A stretch of DNA of 64,000 nucleotides from Alviniconcha marisindica (lineage: Eukaryota > Mollusca > Gastropoda > Provannidae): assembly GCA_018857735.1 (NCBI GenBank), contig JABMCL010000871.1, positions 661,001-725,000 of the forward strand. Direction: 5' to 3'. Positions 1 through 27,529 of this stretch are shown here, piece after piece. Position numbers and translations under genes: made by a program. The notes below the pieces were generated by a model. It was not told where the DNA came from. It did not search any database and worked only from the letters and a program-made list of their open reading frames with translations. Numbering within the stretch: the stretch's first letter is position 1; every line of letters starts with the position of its first letter.

Positions 1-697
1 ATAATATCAGGGTACAAATCCAAATTTGGTAGGATGTCAAATCTTACTGGTAGAAATCAAAATTGGCCCCTGGGAGAAATCAAAATTGTGACCTCTGCTG
101 GTTGGATTTTGCATCTTGCCAGTACAGATTGAAATTTCGATTTCTTCCAGGTGAAATCCCATGTCAGATCATCATTGAAATAGATTATAATTTTCATCGA
201 TAAACTTTAAAATCTGACTGGCTGAAATAGATGCAAGAGAAGAGAAAAGGAGAGAGAATGTGTGTGTGTGACTGCTAATATGTGTATATATCTATATATC
301 TATATATATCTATATGTCTATATGTCTATATCTATATCTATATATATATATCTATATATATATATATATGGATCCCTGCATTACCTTCACTCAGCACCTC
401 TCAATTTGACACAGACTTATGGCTAGTTCAATAAAACCTGTGTTCATTCTTTCTCTCTTCGTTTCACTTCTCTTGTATCAATTTCAGGTAGGCAGATTAA
501 AACATTTATCACTAAAAATTAGAATCCATTTCATTGATGATCCAGGTTGGGATCTGTCCTGGCAGAAATCTAAACTGTGATCTGTACTGGCAAGATTTAA
601 AATCCTACTGGCAAATATCACAATTTTGATTTCTCCAGGGAAAAATCCCAGTTTTGAATTCTACTGCATTTTGATTTGTACCCTGACATATATAACA
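1..697. mobile_element. MITE with ~180-bp imperfect terminal inverted repeats
   Basis: The left part (about 3-183) and the reverse complement of the right part (about 520-695) align along their whole length. Both begin with CAGGGTACAAATC and both contain AGAAATCAAAATTG and ATCTTGCCAGTACAGAT. The centre is an unrelated TATATC-rich microsatellite (about 279-370). The outer ends sit next to TA dinucleotides, which would fit a Tc1/mariner-type target, but this is inference. No transposase is present, so the element is non-autonomous. It lies in the ERO1 intron downstream of exon 3. Confidence 0.7.
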
Positions 698-1145
698 TGT
701 ACATCAAAACTGAAAAGTGCAGAATTCCTGGCAGCAGGTAGAACATGCAGATCCATATTCTGATCTACTTCAGGCCAAACTAAAAGTAACAAACTGTGTT
801 TAATCAACTCTGGGGACCCCCCATCCCCACTGTAATTGATGCTGGGACCCCCCCCCCCCCCCTCCCCCACCTTCTGTGATACACGAACTTGTAGATTGAA
901 GGTATCATTTTGTTCAATCATCAGAATATTCCACATGCATTCACACACACACCCCACTGTGCAAATTGGTATTATTGTAATACACCGAACTGCTTGTATC
1001 AACTACACAACCTGGAGAAGAAGAAAAAACATTTGGCATGCAGATGAAGCTAACACTAACAGCTGTTCAATCAGTTGTTCCACATATTACAATGCTTGCA
1101 ATGCAACACTGAAGTTCAATCACCAGAATGGCCGACAGTGCTCAC

Positions 1146-1849
1146 CTGCTCACAAACGTTGACATGGCAATCTTTCAAAGCGCAGCGACTATCATCTGTC
1201 CAAAATGGACAGTGCTTTTGAAGATTGACCTGCGCAAACCAAGCGTATGGAATGATTTTTTTTATATAACATCAAACAAATGGCCTACAGCTAAAACAAA
1301 TTAAAGTCACCTTTTATCTAAAAAAAAGAAAAAAACTCATGGCTAGCTGAGATGTTTAGTTCAAGGACTCCACAGTCAATAGCCTTGTTTTCTTCACTCT
1401 GCGTTTGTGTGTGGTGCCTTTATAAAATGTTATAAAAAAGATACATCATAAACCTATGTTATTAGTTTCAGCTCAATGAATATTGTCCAACACATCCAAG
1501 CTGGGAAAAAAATGAAAAAAATAATAATCTCTCTCTCTAATCACCTGACATCAAAGTCACACAAAATTATACAAAAAGTGATAAACATCAACACTGGGAA
1601 CTTATATAATAAACAGCGCTATCATTTAACATACAGTACTACCAGACTCTGATTTTTACAACAGAAGTGAATTGTTTTTATCACTCTTCACACTTTACAG
1701 ACAGCTTACCTTAAAATATCTGAAATAGTTTTTGGTCATCAAGCTTTTTAGCCTGGGATATATCTTGTTGTTGTTCAAAGAATCCAGGCTTTCCACCTTG
1801 CACGAGCAGTCATCCACCTCCCCTTTCAGCTGAAACATGAAAGTAAGAT

Positions 1850-1923
<74 letters not shown>

Positions 1924-3188
1924 TCAAATTTGAAAACTATTTTACAAGGATTGGAGAGAGAACTCGAACTCGAAAACTTTATATTACAAGGATTGTAGTT
2001 TAGGTTCAGTCAAAAACCTGTCTAACAACTAGTCCTTGCTAAGCTACTGATGAATATATCAGATATCAAATTACAGGCATTATTTATATATATATACATG
2101 TAGGCATGAATGAGTGAGTGAAACGTTATACATGAGAATTTCCACACAAAACATAGCGTGCTCACGGCACCAGAAGAACACATGCCATACATATTCAGTT
2201 ACATATTATGAGCATACAGTGAGCATATTATGAGCAAATGAAGCAGCAGAACATCTGATCAGTTCATATGACTAGTATCGGAAAAGAAAACAGAAGTAGT
2301 CACTGCTTATGTTATAAAGAACAGTAAGGGAGAAGGGGGGGGGGGGGGGGGGGGGAGGGGGGAAAAAAACAAAGGGGGGAGGGGGTGGGTCGGAAGGCAG
2401 TCGGAAGGACTGGGCGGAGTTGTATGGGTGTATAAAAGAGAGAGAGAGAGAGAAAGAGACTGCATGTCACACAAACTGTGGGCTCTGCCTTTCACAGCAT
2501 GCCAAACTGCATGTGGAATTTGTTTGGCTTACTGTAAAATCTGCAGGGATGTGGGATGGATGGCACACTTTTAAGTTCAAAGGAATGGTGACCTCAAGTT
2601 TTTGCAGTGTGCACTAATATCACTGGGAATAAGACAGTATTTTTAATGTTGGTCTAATTTATCCCTCTACAGATTTTAGGTATAGATTTCATAATGCCAC
2701 TGAACAATTGGCTGTTGCTGTTTTAATGAGCCCCGATTCAGCTTTTTTTGTTCATCTTGTAAAAAAGAAAAGACAAAAAAAAGCAGATTTTTTATCGGTT
2801 GTAATATTATGATTTTTCTAACTGCCAGTTTAGAACTGCTACATCAGTGCATGTGCTGTAATTTGGGTTCAGCCTGAAGAGATTTCAGTCCATCATGTGT
2901 TGGTCACAGTCATCACCATCGTCCATGCCACTCCAAATTGACAAATTATATGAATCAATTAGTGAATTACCTCATATTTACCACTCTTGATACAAGTTTA
3001 CAACTATTAATTTACTCATTACTGTACCAAAGGCGTCTTCATTTGAATGACTTGCATACTGTGCAAACTACTTGTGTGCTTGTCATTTGCCTGAAAAAAT
3101 GGAGTAGGTAACCAGATCTACAAGATTATTAAGAATACCTGATTGGACCAGATCAGGCCTGATTGGACCCAATACTTTATATAGTATT

Positions 3189-3236
<48 letters not shown>

Positions 3237-4931
3237 ATGATTTATTAGATAATATTCATGCATAATTATTTTTCAAGTTCTAGGGTGTTTTTTACATTGG
3301 GCGGTCTAGAAGGAGCAGGAAAGGTGAGTTCTGGGTGAATTTTGAAGGAATCTGCAGTGTTATTTTCATGGAGGGCAGAGAGTTCCAGGTGAAGACATAC
3401 AAATTATACTGATCTGGGAAAAACATGCATGCAGTACTGCTTGAGCCAGCAGTGTGGGATCGACAGTCTGGTTATATCATTTGCAGTGTGCGGAGTGCAA
3501 GACCCTTGGGACAGTGCACAGACTGAGAAGGTCAGTCATGTAAAAAGTGTGTGTCCATTTGTTCTTACTAGAAGCAAATTTAGCATTACTAAAACTATAG
3601 TTATAGAAACTTATACATGATATGAAAAAAAATAAAAAAATGTAATATGTATATATTACTACTGTTTAGTTTCATATTATTAATGACAAAAACAAAACAA
3701 AAAGAGTTTTCAAGCTTTAGTTAGTAGGTTTTTGATTTAAAAAGAAAAGAAAAAAGGAACATGTATTAGTTGTAACTAATAATCAATAAACTTTTATTTT
3801 TGTAAGCAATTTTATTATCAAATATTTAACATACATACAGTCTCAGATTCACACACACACACACATTAGTATTACATGTATAAAAATCAAAACCATTTGA
3901 TCCATTCCTCATTAAGTTTTTACCAAAGATCATATATCACCACAACCACTGCAATTAAGAGTAAATCAGGAAGACAGATTTACTGATGGGGAGGAAAAAA
4001 CACTGGCTGTCAGTGATGGAGTGCAAAAGCAATAGCATGTTGCAAAGGCATCATCGAGTGAAAGCAGCCAGTATGTGGGCTCCATTCCTTGTCAAGATGG
4101 AGTGGAGGGGCTTTTCTGTTCCTCCGAGTCAACATTTGTGCAGACTTGTCGGTGCCTATCTCTCGTGTGCACAGCAAGCACATAGGCCCGACAGTGTTAG
4201 GTGCATTTTTTTGCACACACAGGTCTATTAATTTTTTTAAATTAGGAAGTCTAACAATGCTGAGCAATAGCCAGTGGTGTGGAGAACACACTATGATATA
4301 TGTGATTATGATATAGACTACAGTACACGCACAAAAGCAGAATAATCAGGCTGATAACTGTGGCCCCTCCTGATAAAAAAGAAAGAAAAAAATAGACACA
4401 AAACTTCAAAAACTCTCCCCCTCCCACCCCGGACAGCCAACACACCCTACAGCTACGGCAAGAAACTCTGCACCCACCCCACCACCTTGTCAGCAAGGCT
4501 GAACATCACTGAAAGAAAAAGAAGAAGAGATAGAAAGCTAGACCAGCATCGATCAGAAGTACTAATTAGGTAAGCCCTTCAATATGATGGAGGTTTCCCT
4601 CTGTATGCCGTACAGCGGGCAGTAAGATTTAAGAAGTAGTGTTTGCTTCCACCATGAAGCCCCTCCAGTGCAGTCCCTGGTGCCCGGTCTCTAATGTCTC
4701 TCCCCACCCTACCCCCTTCTTCAAAAATGTGAGTGCGACCGAACCTTTAGAATGTTGTGGGGGCTGAAAAACAAAATTAGTGCAAAGATGAGTCAATGTT
4801 CAGCGCATCCGAATGATGTAACAAGCACTCACCTTACAAAAACAGCCATCTGATACTTTTTCACTCCATGTCGTTGAGCTAACACAATGGCCAAAAATTA
4901 GCCCCATAACAATCAACTTCGCAGTAAACAT
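1146..4931 (-). CDS. ERO1: ERO1 endoplasmic reticulum oxidoreductase, first three coding exons (partial)
   Basis: ERO1 re-oxidises protein disulfide isomerase in the ER lumen, passing electrons to O2 through FAD. Coding exons, in transcript order: 4931-4833, 1829-1710 and 1229-1146, all joined in phase 0. Exon 1 gives a signal peptide (MFTAKLIVMGLIFGHCVSS) and then the CFCK motif. Exon 2 reads DDCSCKVESLDSLNN...YPRLKSLMTKNYFRYFK and exon 3 VNLQKHCPFWTDDSRCALKDC. These match the conserved ERO1 N-terminus (CxCxV, the YFR(Y)YK block, CPFW, and the regulatory cysteine cluster). An in-frame ATG at 5000-4998 exists, but the 4931 start puts the hydrophobic segment at the N-terminus, so I prefer it. 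Later exons, including the catalytic CxxCxxC, lie beyond the left edge. I cannot say whether this is the A-like or B-like paralogue. Confidence 0.93.
1858..1921. repeat. (AG)n microsatellite
   Basis: About 32 uninterrupted AG units. They start about 30 bases from the ERO1 exon 2 acceptor, so the minus-strand transcript has a long CT tract just before the splice site. Confidence 0.95.
3191..3233. repeat. (TG)n microsatellite
   Basis: About 21 uninterrupted TG units inside ERO1 intron 1. Confidence 0.95.
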
Positions 4932-5411
4932 GTTAGTACGGTACGTGTCACTCAGCCAGACGGCAACAACATCAGCACGCTTCTGCCGGCTGCATTTCAT
5001 GCTAACGGATGTTTACTGGCCACTTCACGCAGTTATCACGAAGCGGAACTACGGCGTACATTAAAATGTAGTTCAGTAGTTATGCAGCATTTATTGATTT
5101 AAGTTTGGATTGTTCATGATTTTGAGTGATACAGACCATCATGCAGTATTTTATTACTATTGAATTAATCAGAAAGAGAATTGTTTAAAATAATTTCATC
5201 AATTCCTGCGGAAGAATAGAAATGCGAGACCTATGGCTGACGTGTCTTCTCACTGGAAGCGAGACTCGGAGTTCCCACTGGGGTTACCCTTCCGGTTTGC
5301 AAAAAAACTTCGTAAAGATGATCTGCCGACAAACGCACAGATTGACGAGGCATTTATCCACCTGCGCAAGATCTCTTAATAGTAATTTCTCGATTTTAGA
5401 TAATTTCAAAG
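4932..5411. promoter_or_regulatory. Shared head-to-head upstream region of ERO1 (minus) and NDUFAF7 (plus)
   Basis: ERO1 starts at 4931 on the minus strand, and the first plausible NDUFAF7 exon lies at about 5412 on the plus strand. The 480 bases between them must hold the ERO1 promoter and probably that of NDUFAF7. There is a CGGAA ETS-like core at about 5043 and no obvious TATA box. The bidirectional role is inferred from layout only. Confidence 0.4.
5233..5379 (+). other. 48-codon ORF of unknown status (possible uORF or alternative first exon)
   Basis: An open frame starts with MADVSSHWKRDSEFPLGLPF and stops at TAA 5377. A good donor (C|GTAAAG at 5312) lies inside it and would leave phase 1, the phase NDUFAF7 exon 2 needs, so it could be an alternative first exon. 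Against this, the peptide carries several acidic residues and does not look like a mitochondrial presequence. I do not recognise it. Confidence 0.2.
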
Positions 5412-20652
<15,241 letters not shown>

Positions 20653-20743
20653 AAACTATTTTTTCTGAAGACTCAGTTCTAGTAGTAATGCACACTAGGT
20701 GTATGTGCACGTCATGTGTGTGGGTGTGCCTTTTTTTTCTGGT

Positions 20744-20880
20744 CTGCCCCAAACAAAATTTATTTTAATATAGCCCTACCCACACCCAATTAGTTGCAGG
20801 ATGGTGGGGGTGGGCCCCACCATCCTGCAGCTACTTGGGTGTGGGTAGGGCTATATTAAAATAAATTTTGTTTGGGGCAG
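20744..20880. repeat. 137-bp near-perfect palindrome
   Basis: Arms of about 65 bases (20744-20809 and 20814-20880) are reverse complements with only two visible mismatches. The outer ends are CTGCCCCAAACAAAATTTAT and its complement; the inner ends are GCAGGATGGTGGGG and CCCCACCATCCTGC around a loop of about five bases. It lies 92 bases past the NDUFAF7 stop, upstream of the first AATAAA, so it would probably be in the 3' UTR. Confidence 0.95.
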
Positions 20881-21161
20881 GGGGGAGAGGGATGGGAGGC
20901 TTCGAAGTAGTTTTGGAGAGAGAGTGAGAAGGAGGTGTGAGGTGTGTCTGAGTGATAAAATGATGGTTTGAAAATGTGGCTGTAATGCATAAGACACGGT
21001 CTGATTGAATGTTAATACAAGAGATGCATGCTTTTGAACCTCAACCCAGCTTCATATTTTGCATGTAAAATTGTTTTGTAAAGCAAAAATAGTGTGATAA
21101 TTTTTTTCTAATGATCAAAGCTGTATACTCATTGCCTTTGTGATGGAATAAGCTGCTATTA

Positions 21162-21167
21162 AATAAA
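21162..21167 (+). promoter_or_regulatory. Candidate polyadenylation signal for NDUFAF7
   Basis: AATAAA, 510 bases past the stop codon and the first clear one on the plus strand. There is no transcript evidence. Confidence 0.35.
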
Positions 21168-21239
21168 CATAAAACAGATACTTTGTGTCTGATTCTTGCT
21201 GCCAAAGAAAGAAATATTGTGGAAACTGGAAATTACACT

Positions 21240-21375
21240 CACAGAAAATCAGTTTCGTCAGTCCCAGGAAACATTTTATTTACATCATGCATCAATCTGT
21301 GTATACACAGAAAATCAGTTTCGTCAGTCACAGGAAACATTTTATTTACATCATGCATCAATCTATTCATACAAA
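21240..21375. repeat. 69-bp tandem duplication
   Basis: CACAGAAAATCAGTTTCGTC followed by AGTCCCAGGAAACATTTTAT and TTACATCATGCATCAATCT occurs twice back to back with one or two differences, indicating a recent duplication. Confidence 0.95.
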
Positions 21376-23277
21376 CTCATTTCCTATCACATTAAATTAT
21401 GCAATGCAGTACAATGCATTGTCCTGTAATTAGTGTAAATACACAATCATAAATGTATGCAATCAAACTCATTCACTGTCACACTCCTGCAATGCATTAT
21501 CGTCCACAAACTCATTCACATCACATTCAACACACACACACACACTGTTTTATACCTACATATATATGTAGTATTACACAAACCATATGTACTTACTACA
21601 CTCTACTAAATAATAGAAGGCTTCATCGTAGTCATTTGCCATACAGCACAAAAGGAAAGCACACTACAGTATATTCTAGGTTTATATAATGATACTACAA
21701 TCATCATCTTACAGATCCAATAAAATCCTTGCAAATCTGACATAGCATCACATATTCTTCATTTTAGCATGAATAAGAAGGCACAGCATCAGGAATTATT
21801 TTGACCAATTTTGATGAATTTTCAAGGTACAACCACTGAATAAAACATCAAGGCATGCTTGCATTTAACTTTGTGACCACATTGTTTATGTTAAGGTTTG
21901 CATTTAACTCAGCTGAAATCAAATTCCAGTGGAGCAAGGGGAAGGGGGGGGGGGGGAGAGTGGGAGGTGGCAGGCGGGGGACACACTACTGGCTTGTGTC
22001 CTGCTATGTGATGTCATGGGTTGCATCAGCTGATGGCATAATCTTTTCACAACATCATTTTCTTTTGTTGATCTGTCTGTTTCTGATGGGATGGCGGCTG
22101 AGTGGTGGCAGACGGCATCAGCATCTTCACCGCCCAGTGGGGTAACGTACTGAGCGTGTTACTTGATGGCTGTTTTAATTAGTTAATCTTCTGATAACTG
22201 CAAGGCTCCACTGCTGTTTAGCTAATTACTACAAAACATTACCAGCTGTCATTTCCATTGCCTGCCTCTTGTGAAATGGCTATTAGTATTATTGTCTCAG
22301 ATGCAGCCTTGTGTTCCCATTCTCCTCAAAAACGACTTCACTGCCAATTGAAAGAAAAGTAGAGAGAATTTCATTCCTCTCACCATTTGTTGTGCGTAAA
22401 TTATAAAAGGGGTTTACCCCCAAAATCTGTGCATGCTTTATAACTGTACTGTTTAACTGAAACAGGCATTCTTTTTATCTTTTTTTGTCTTTTGGTCCTC
22501 AAGATTAAAGACCAACTTTATTACCTCATCTGTAAAATGTATGTGTAGTGCATTTTGCGGGCACTTGTATGTATCAAAGAGTGCTTTCATTAGTTTCATT
22601 GCAGCAATGCTTTTAGTAAGAGCAGTGGCATATCGGTGCATTTTCCTCCCTAGAAATTAATGTTTAATGTCTGTTCAATGTGCTGACGATGGTCGTATCA
22701 GAGTGAAACTAAAACAACTCGTCAGATCACAATAAAAGTGTGATTCACTGTTCATGACACTTTAACATTGCTTCATGTTGGCAGAGGATGAGGGAGGGAT
22801 GAAGCGGAAGGTACCAGGACAAACACAAAACAAAACAAACAAAAAGCAAAAGAAAGGCAAATTTCCTGGGAGTAGGCAAAGAATGGCATAGCTATATTCC
22901 GACCTACCCAGGCTTAAAATTCAAATGAAGGCAGCCATCAAATCTTTTGATTTTTGCAAGCTACTCCAGCTCATGGTAATCACCATACAAAGGTTGGCTC
23001 CAAATTGTTGCGCAGAATATTTTGAGAAGCCACGACATGGTAATTTGAATATACCTTTCCCCTCCAAAAACAACAACAACCCGCACCCACCCACTTTGCT
23101 TTGTATAAAAATGGAAACTGACAGCTCTGAATTCTCTGCAGAGAGAGACCTTCATTTTTGCATCCTTGGTACCCCAACATGGGCATGAGTTGGGCAGTCA
23201 ACTTTCACCCTTGCAGATGAAGACAGCAAACTTAAATTACCCACACATACAAAAAAAAACAGTAGCATCATCACACA

Positions 23278-23399
23278 AGGTGAGTCACTGTCCAACAGAC
23301 ATGACAGCATTCAACACCAAACTTGTGAAAGTTTCTCAGGATGACACCTGACCCAATCTCAGGTGAACCTTGCCCATGGTGATGGTGTGTGCTGGCGAT
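23278..23399 (-). pseudogene. Decayed partial copy of the B9D2 terminal coding exon
   Basis: This segment repeats 23410-23520, the last ~35 codons of B9D2, at about 85-90 percent identity. It shares GGTGAGTCACTGTCCAACA, AAGTTTCTCAGGATGACACC and TCAGGTGAACCTTGCCCATG. A five-base insertion near 23347 and other changes break the frame. It lies beyond the B9D2 stop in the transcript, so it is probably 3' UTR or downstream DNA. Confidence 0.85.
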
Positions 23400-23434
23400 G
23401 GTTAGATGAAAGGTGAGTCACTGTCCAACACACA

Positions 23435-26400
23435 TCAGCATTCAACGCCAAACTTGTCAAAGTTTCTCAGGATGACACCAAGTCTCAGGTGAACCTTGCC
23501 CATGGCGATGGTGTGCAGGCGATACCGGTCAGTGCCACTGTATATCAAGTCTGCATTTTTCAACTGGGGTCCCCCGCCCAGGAATTGCTGGGACACTGTC
23601 TCCATGAAGGACCCTGTGGGACGCCATGTGTGACACTCGATCTCATGCATGCCGGGTGAGGTAGGGATGTGACAGAACCCATAGCCGTACAGCTCGTTGC
23701 GCCCAAACTCGTCTTGGTGCCACACCTGGAAGTGGATTCTTGGCCAACCTGAAATGGAACAGGCACACATAATCAAAAATTCAGTTCAGTTCAGTTCAAG
23801 GTGGTATCTCTGTGCTTGGAAAAGCCCATACTTGCTCCAACCTGTCTCAGAAGTTATGTTGATTTTGAAATAGTTCCAATGCTAATCTGACTGACGATGG
23901 CCCTCTCTCATCCTTTCAAGGAAGATCGTCTAGTGCTTCCTCTTTCCATGACAAAAAAAAAGACAATGTCTAAAGAATCAGACTTTACACATTTGCCCTA
24001 AAAGCACACATAAAAAGGATGATCCTAAAAAGGTGAACACAGAGACCACCTAACACCAATCAATCACAAACTGTAACACCACAGACAATACAATATCAAC
24101 TTACGGCAGCACTCTCACAAAATGGACAGTTGCAATAAAAAATGCTCCAAGATACAATGTCAACGTCCACAAAATGCACTCATGCATACACACGCATGTA
24201 TATTAAAAGCGCTCTTTAACTTTACAATATAACTGCAAAATATGCGCACATACACACACACGACCGTAACGCAATGCAGGGCTCAGGTCTTTTTTCAAAG
24301 CAGGTCAGGGCACACCGATGAACACAGAAAACACAGGCGAATGGCTATGAATGCTCATTCCCATGTTTGAACACAAATACTTATGTCTTATGATGCTTAG
24401 GCAAAAACAGGTATACTCTTGCTTTACAAAGAACATGTACACACTTCATTCTTAACCAGGATTACCGCAGTTTGTAATTTTATTCAATTAGTCCTTAACA
24501 TCCCATCAACTGCACAGGATCACCTGAGGATGAACCACATTCAAATGTTTATGTTTTATTTTATTTTACAAAAGTCACTAAATGAGTAAATCACCAGCTT
24601 GATTAGTTCACTGTTACAACATTAAAAACCAACCTTAAAAACCAACCATCTGTTCACTCATCAATGCACAATAACACATATTTTGGTACCTATTTGTATT
24701 CCACAGACGCTCACCATGGAACCCTGCTTAAATCACTTGTGACTATGACTACATGAGCAGGGTGACCTATTTTATTTCACAGGCCTACATCAGCACATGG
24801 GAAACTGTGTTAGACTGGGGAATGTTGTCATCTACATGTATGCAACTACTAGTTTTTTTAAGTGCTACTCTATGAAAGCTACCATCTTTTCCTATTCATC
24901 CAAGATTAAGCGTTCATTTACAATGTATAATAAAAGTTCTGTAGCACCTTACCCATCTGCATGGGCTCAGCACACTTTACAATCAAACACAAAATACACA
25001 CCGCAATGGGTGACTTTACTGCAGACTGCCCTGATTGGTAGCACTAGGCACATTTTGGGGCTCTAGCTTACCAAAGCTCAAAACAGCTGCAAATTATTTC
25101 CACTCTATTAGCAAGGCGGCACTGGGCATATTTGGGCAGTGCACTGCTCATTCTAGTAACATCTCTCATTAAAATTTTGAACTTGCATAAGAAAGTACGA
25201 CGTCCAGCACCACCAAACAGAAAGCGATGCAAGCAGCCTTGAACAATGCCTTGTGGCCAGAGGCCTTTTTTTGCTTGTTTTTGGTTGCTAATAAAGAAGA
25301 CTCTCCAGAAATCACAAAGCAGATCATAAAGTGACGAAAAGGATCATTCCTTACCCTGAATTCCTCTTGTGGCAAAGTGGACGTCGATGGGGTGCCCAAA
25401 GAAGGCAGCTTCATGGTTCCGTGGGTTGTCTACTTGCGTCTGACCTTCTCTCAATCCTGCCACAATCTTCCAGGCACCACCTAAGTCAAAGCAGGGTTCA
25501 TAGAGAAAAATTCTTTCAAAATTCACACACTTTTCACAAACCTTTGTGATATGGCATGGTAAAGCAACATGAAGGTATGCAACTCTTCCACACATCTAGT
25601 AAAGGGGCGCACAACCCTTACTGTAGCCGATGGCCGATGCACTCTATCAGTCAAAACTGATAGGAGGTGCTTTCTTTCTGATTTTGCATGGCAAATTGTT
25701 TTGTTTAAACTACTGTTCGGTCTTGGGAAATGCACTTTCTGACTGATAAGCTGATAGGTTTCCCCCAGCACTCTGAAGATCACAAACCCCACTCAGTTTT
25801 CACAGACTTTCAAGGCCTTGAAAGGCGTATCCCATTTCTCCCAAGTTTTCAAAGACCTTCAAGGACCGTGCGAACCCTGTCAAAGGTACTGTGAACAAAT
25901 GAATACTGTAGCACGGCATCCTCAACAAATCCTTTTGGATGAAATGCTGCTCAAGATAAATTAATAACTAAAATACCTCTTCCGTACGTTTCTTGCAGAG
26001 CTGATCTTTTAGGTTTACCAGCTTTTGTAACACATCATGGAAGTGTGTGCACCCAAACAATGCATTCAAAACTCATTAACTTCATGAACTTAACATCAAA
26101 ACACCTGTTGTAATCATGTATTTATTTAAAACAATGTTTAAAGTTCCTCTTAATAAGTTAATACATCAAAAGTAAACAAGCAACAAAGGTGAACTAAACC
26201 TAGAATGTCTACATTATAAAAACCATGGATGTGGAAACACCTATTACATATGGGCGGAAAAATTTCCATTGAGGCACCTGATGTCAACTTACTAAAAAGT
26301 ATGGGTATACTAACAACTCAACATCTGAGGATATATTTATAAAATTGCTCTGTATAAATCCTGAAAACCATGTTGTACAGTCATACCCAAAGTATTTGGT

Positions 26401-26761
26401 GTGAATTTGAAAGCAACATATTAAAATCTTTATAAACAAAACACAAACAAACAAATAAAAAAATAAAAAACTTTACAGTAACTTAGTGTGGTAACTTAAT
26501 GGGAAGCCTTTATTGTTGTTTTTTGTCCTTCTTCCCCCACTTCTGATAATTGCAACCTTTGTTCTGAGAAAGAGACAGAAACAAAAACGTGCCCACAGGG
26601 GCAAAAACAGGTTGGTGAAGAGTAAAATTCTCTGCCACTGAGCAGAAATGAAAAAAAAAATGGTTTGGCTTACCTGTGTGAATGCCCCACTTGCAGAAAA
26701 GACTGTGGTCTGGGAAGCCTGAGGCCCCAACTATCTGACCGATCACATGAACTTCTGCCAT
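23435..26761 (-). CDS. B9D2: B9D2, B9 domain protein of the ciliary transition zone, 3 exons
   Basis: B9D2 forms the B9 complex with B9D1 and MKS1 inside the tectonic/MKS module that gates the ciliary transition zone (family knowledge). Exons in transcript order: 26761-26674, 25480-25355 and 23748-23435 (TGA at 23437-23435). All introns are phase 1 with GT-AG ends, giving 175 aa, exactly the human length. The sequence matches along its whole length: [95 protein letters not shown] and the final [10 protein letters not shown]. An AG directly before the start codon (TTTAG|A-ATG) suggests a separate 5' UTR exon further right, perhaps near 27500. Confidence 0.97.
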
Positions 26762-27515
26762 TCTAAACACACACACAACAAAAATATGTACTTAACTATC
26801 ATTACTGCATATTTATATTACTTTATTATTATATTAGTATTACCATTCACTTATTAATAGACATCATAGTACAGTTTTTTTTAAACAAGGCATTAATTTA
26901 ACACTATCCAACAGAAAAAAATAGAAATATTTTCATCACAATTTATATATCATAATTAGAATAATTTAATCCATCAACTTGATCAAGCATAAAATCATCA
27001 AATTCATCAGTTCAGAAAACACTGAATGATGCTGTCTTCTTCAGAATGCTGTAGTAATCCTAGTAGTTTGGGCAACATTCCACCGTAATTGGTGGTACAC
27101 AACGAACATTCTAAGTACAATTTTACAGCCTGGATCAGTGGGTGTTTAAAACTAAAGTGGCATATAAACTGGCGATATGATTTGTCAACTAGGCCTCATT
27201 CATGGGTCTAAAGGACTAGTATGAGTCAGCATGGGGTGGTATGCTGTTCCACAATCGTACTGCCGAACACCTGAACAAAACACCTTCGTTTTCATACTTT
27301 CATTAGTTTTACAGACGACAGTCAACAAGTTAGGACACATTTTCAACTTCTAGAAACTCAGTGACTAGATCAATACATCACAGATGTTCTAGCACAACCG
27401 TTTCACCTGTCACGGGTGGCCTTCCGTCGAAAAAAAGGTTAAAATGTGGTGGTGCTGCCTTGGAAATGGTCCAAGGGCACGAATTTGCGAACACAAAGCT
27501 GTTTTATCAGTTTAA

Positions 27516-27529
27516 GTTGCCAAGCAAGC
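27516..27529. promoter_or_regulatory. X-box (RFX)-like motif upstream of B9D2
   Basis: GTTGCCAAGCAAGC resembles the RFX X-box GTTGCC-N-RGCAAC; the second half-site has one or two differences. X-boxes drive ciliary genes in animals. The site is about 755 bases upstream of the B9D2 start codon, in a CpG-containing stretch that could hold its first untranslated exon. Inferred. Confidence 0.4.

Larger units (their letters stand above)
1830..4832 (-). other. ERO1 intron 1 (3 kb)
   Basis: GT-AG intron between exons 1 and 2. It contains an (AG)n tract at about 1858-1921 just upstream of the exon 2 acceptor on the minus strand, a poly-G run near 2336-2356, and a (TG)n array at 3191-3233. I see no convincing coding sequence; the short ORFs at 3986-4496 overlap each other on both strands and lack any recognisable motif. 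Confidence 0.7.
20653..23434. other. Interval between the convergent NDUFAF7 and B9D2 genes
   Basis: Holds the NDUFAF7 3' side, with a candidate AATAAA at 21162-21167. It also holds the long palindrome at 20744-20880, a duplicated 69-bp unit at 21240-21375, and the decayed copy of the B9D2 last exon at 23278-23399. A TTTATT at about 22515 (AATAAA on the minus strand) could serve B9D2. No other coding sequence is seen. Confidence 0.6.

Noticed and set aside
661..1002. 113-aa minus-strand ORF
   Set aside because: It spans the MITE edge and a poly-G/C tract, has no recognisable motif, and lies in the ERO1 intron.
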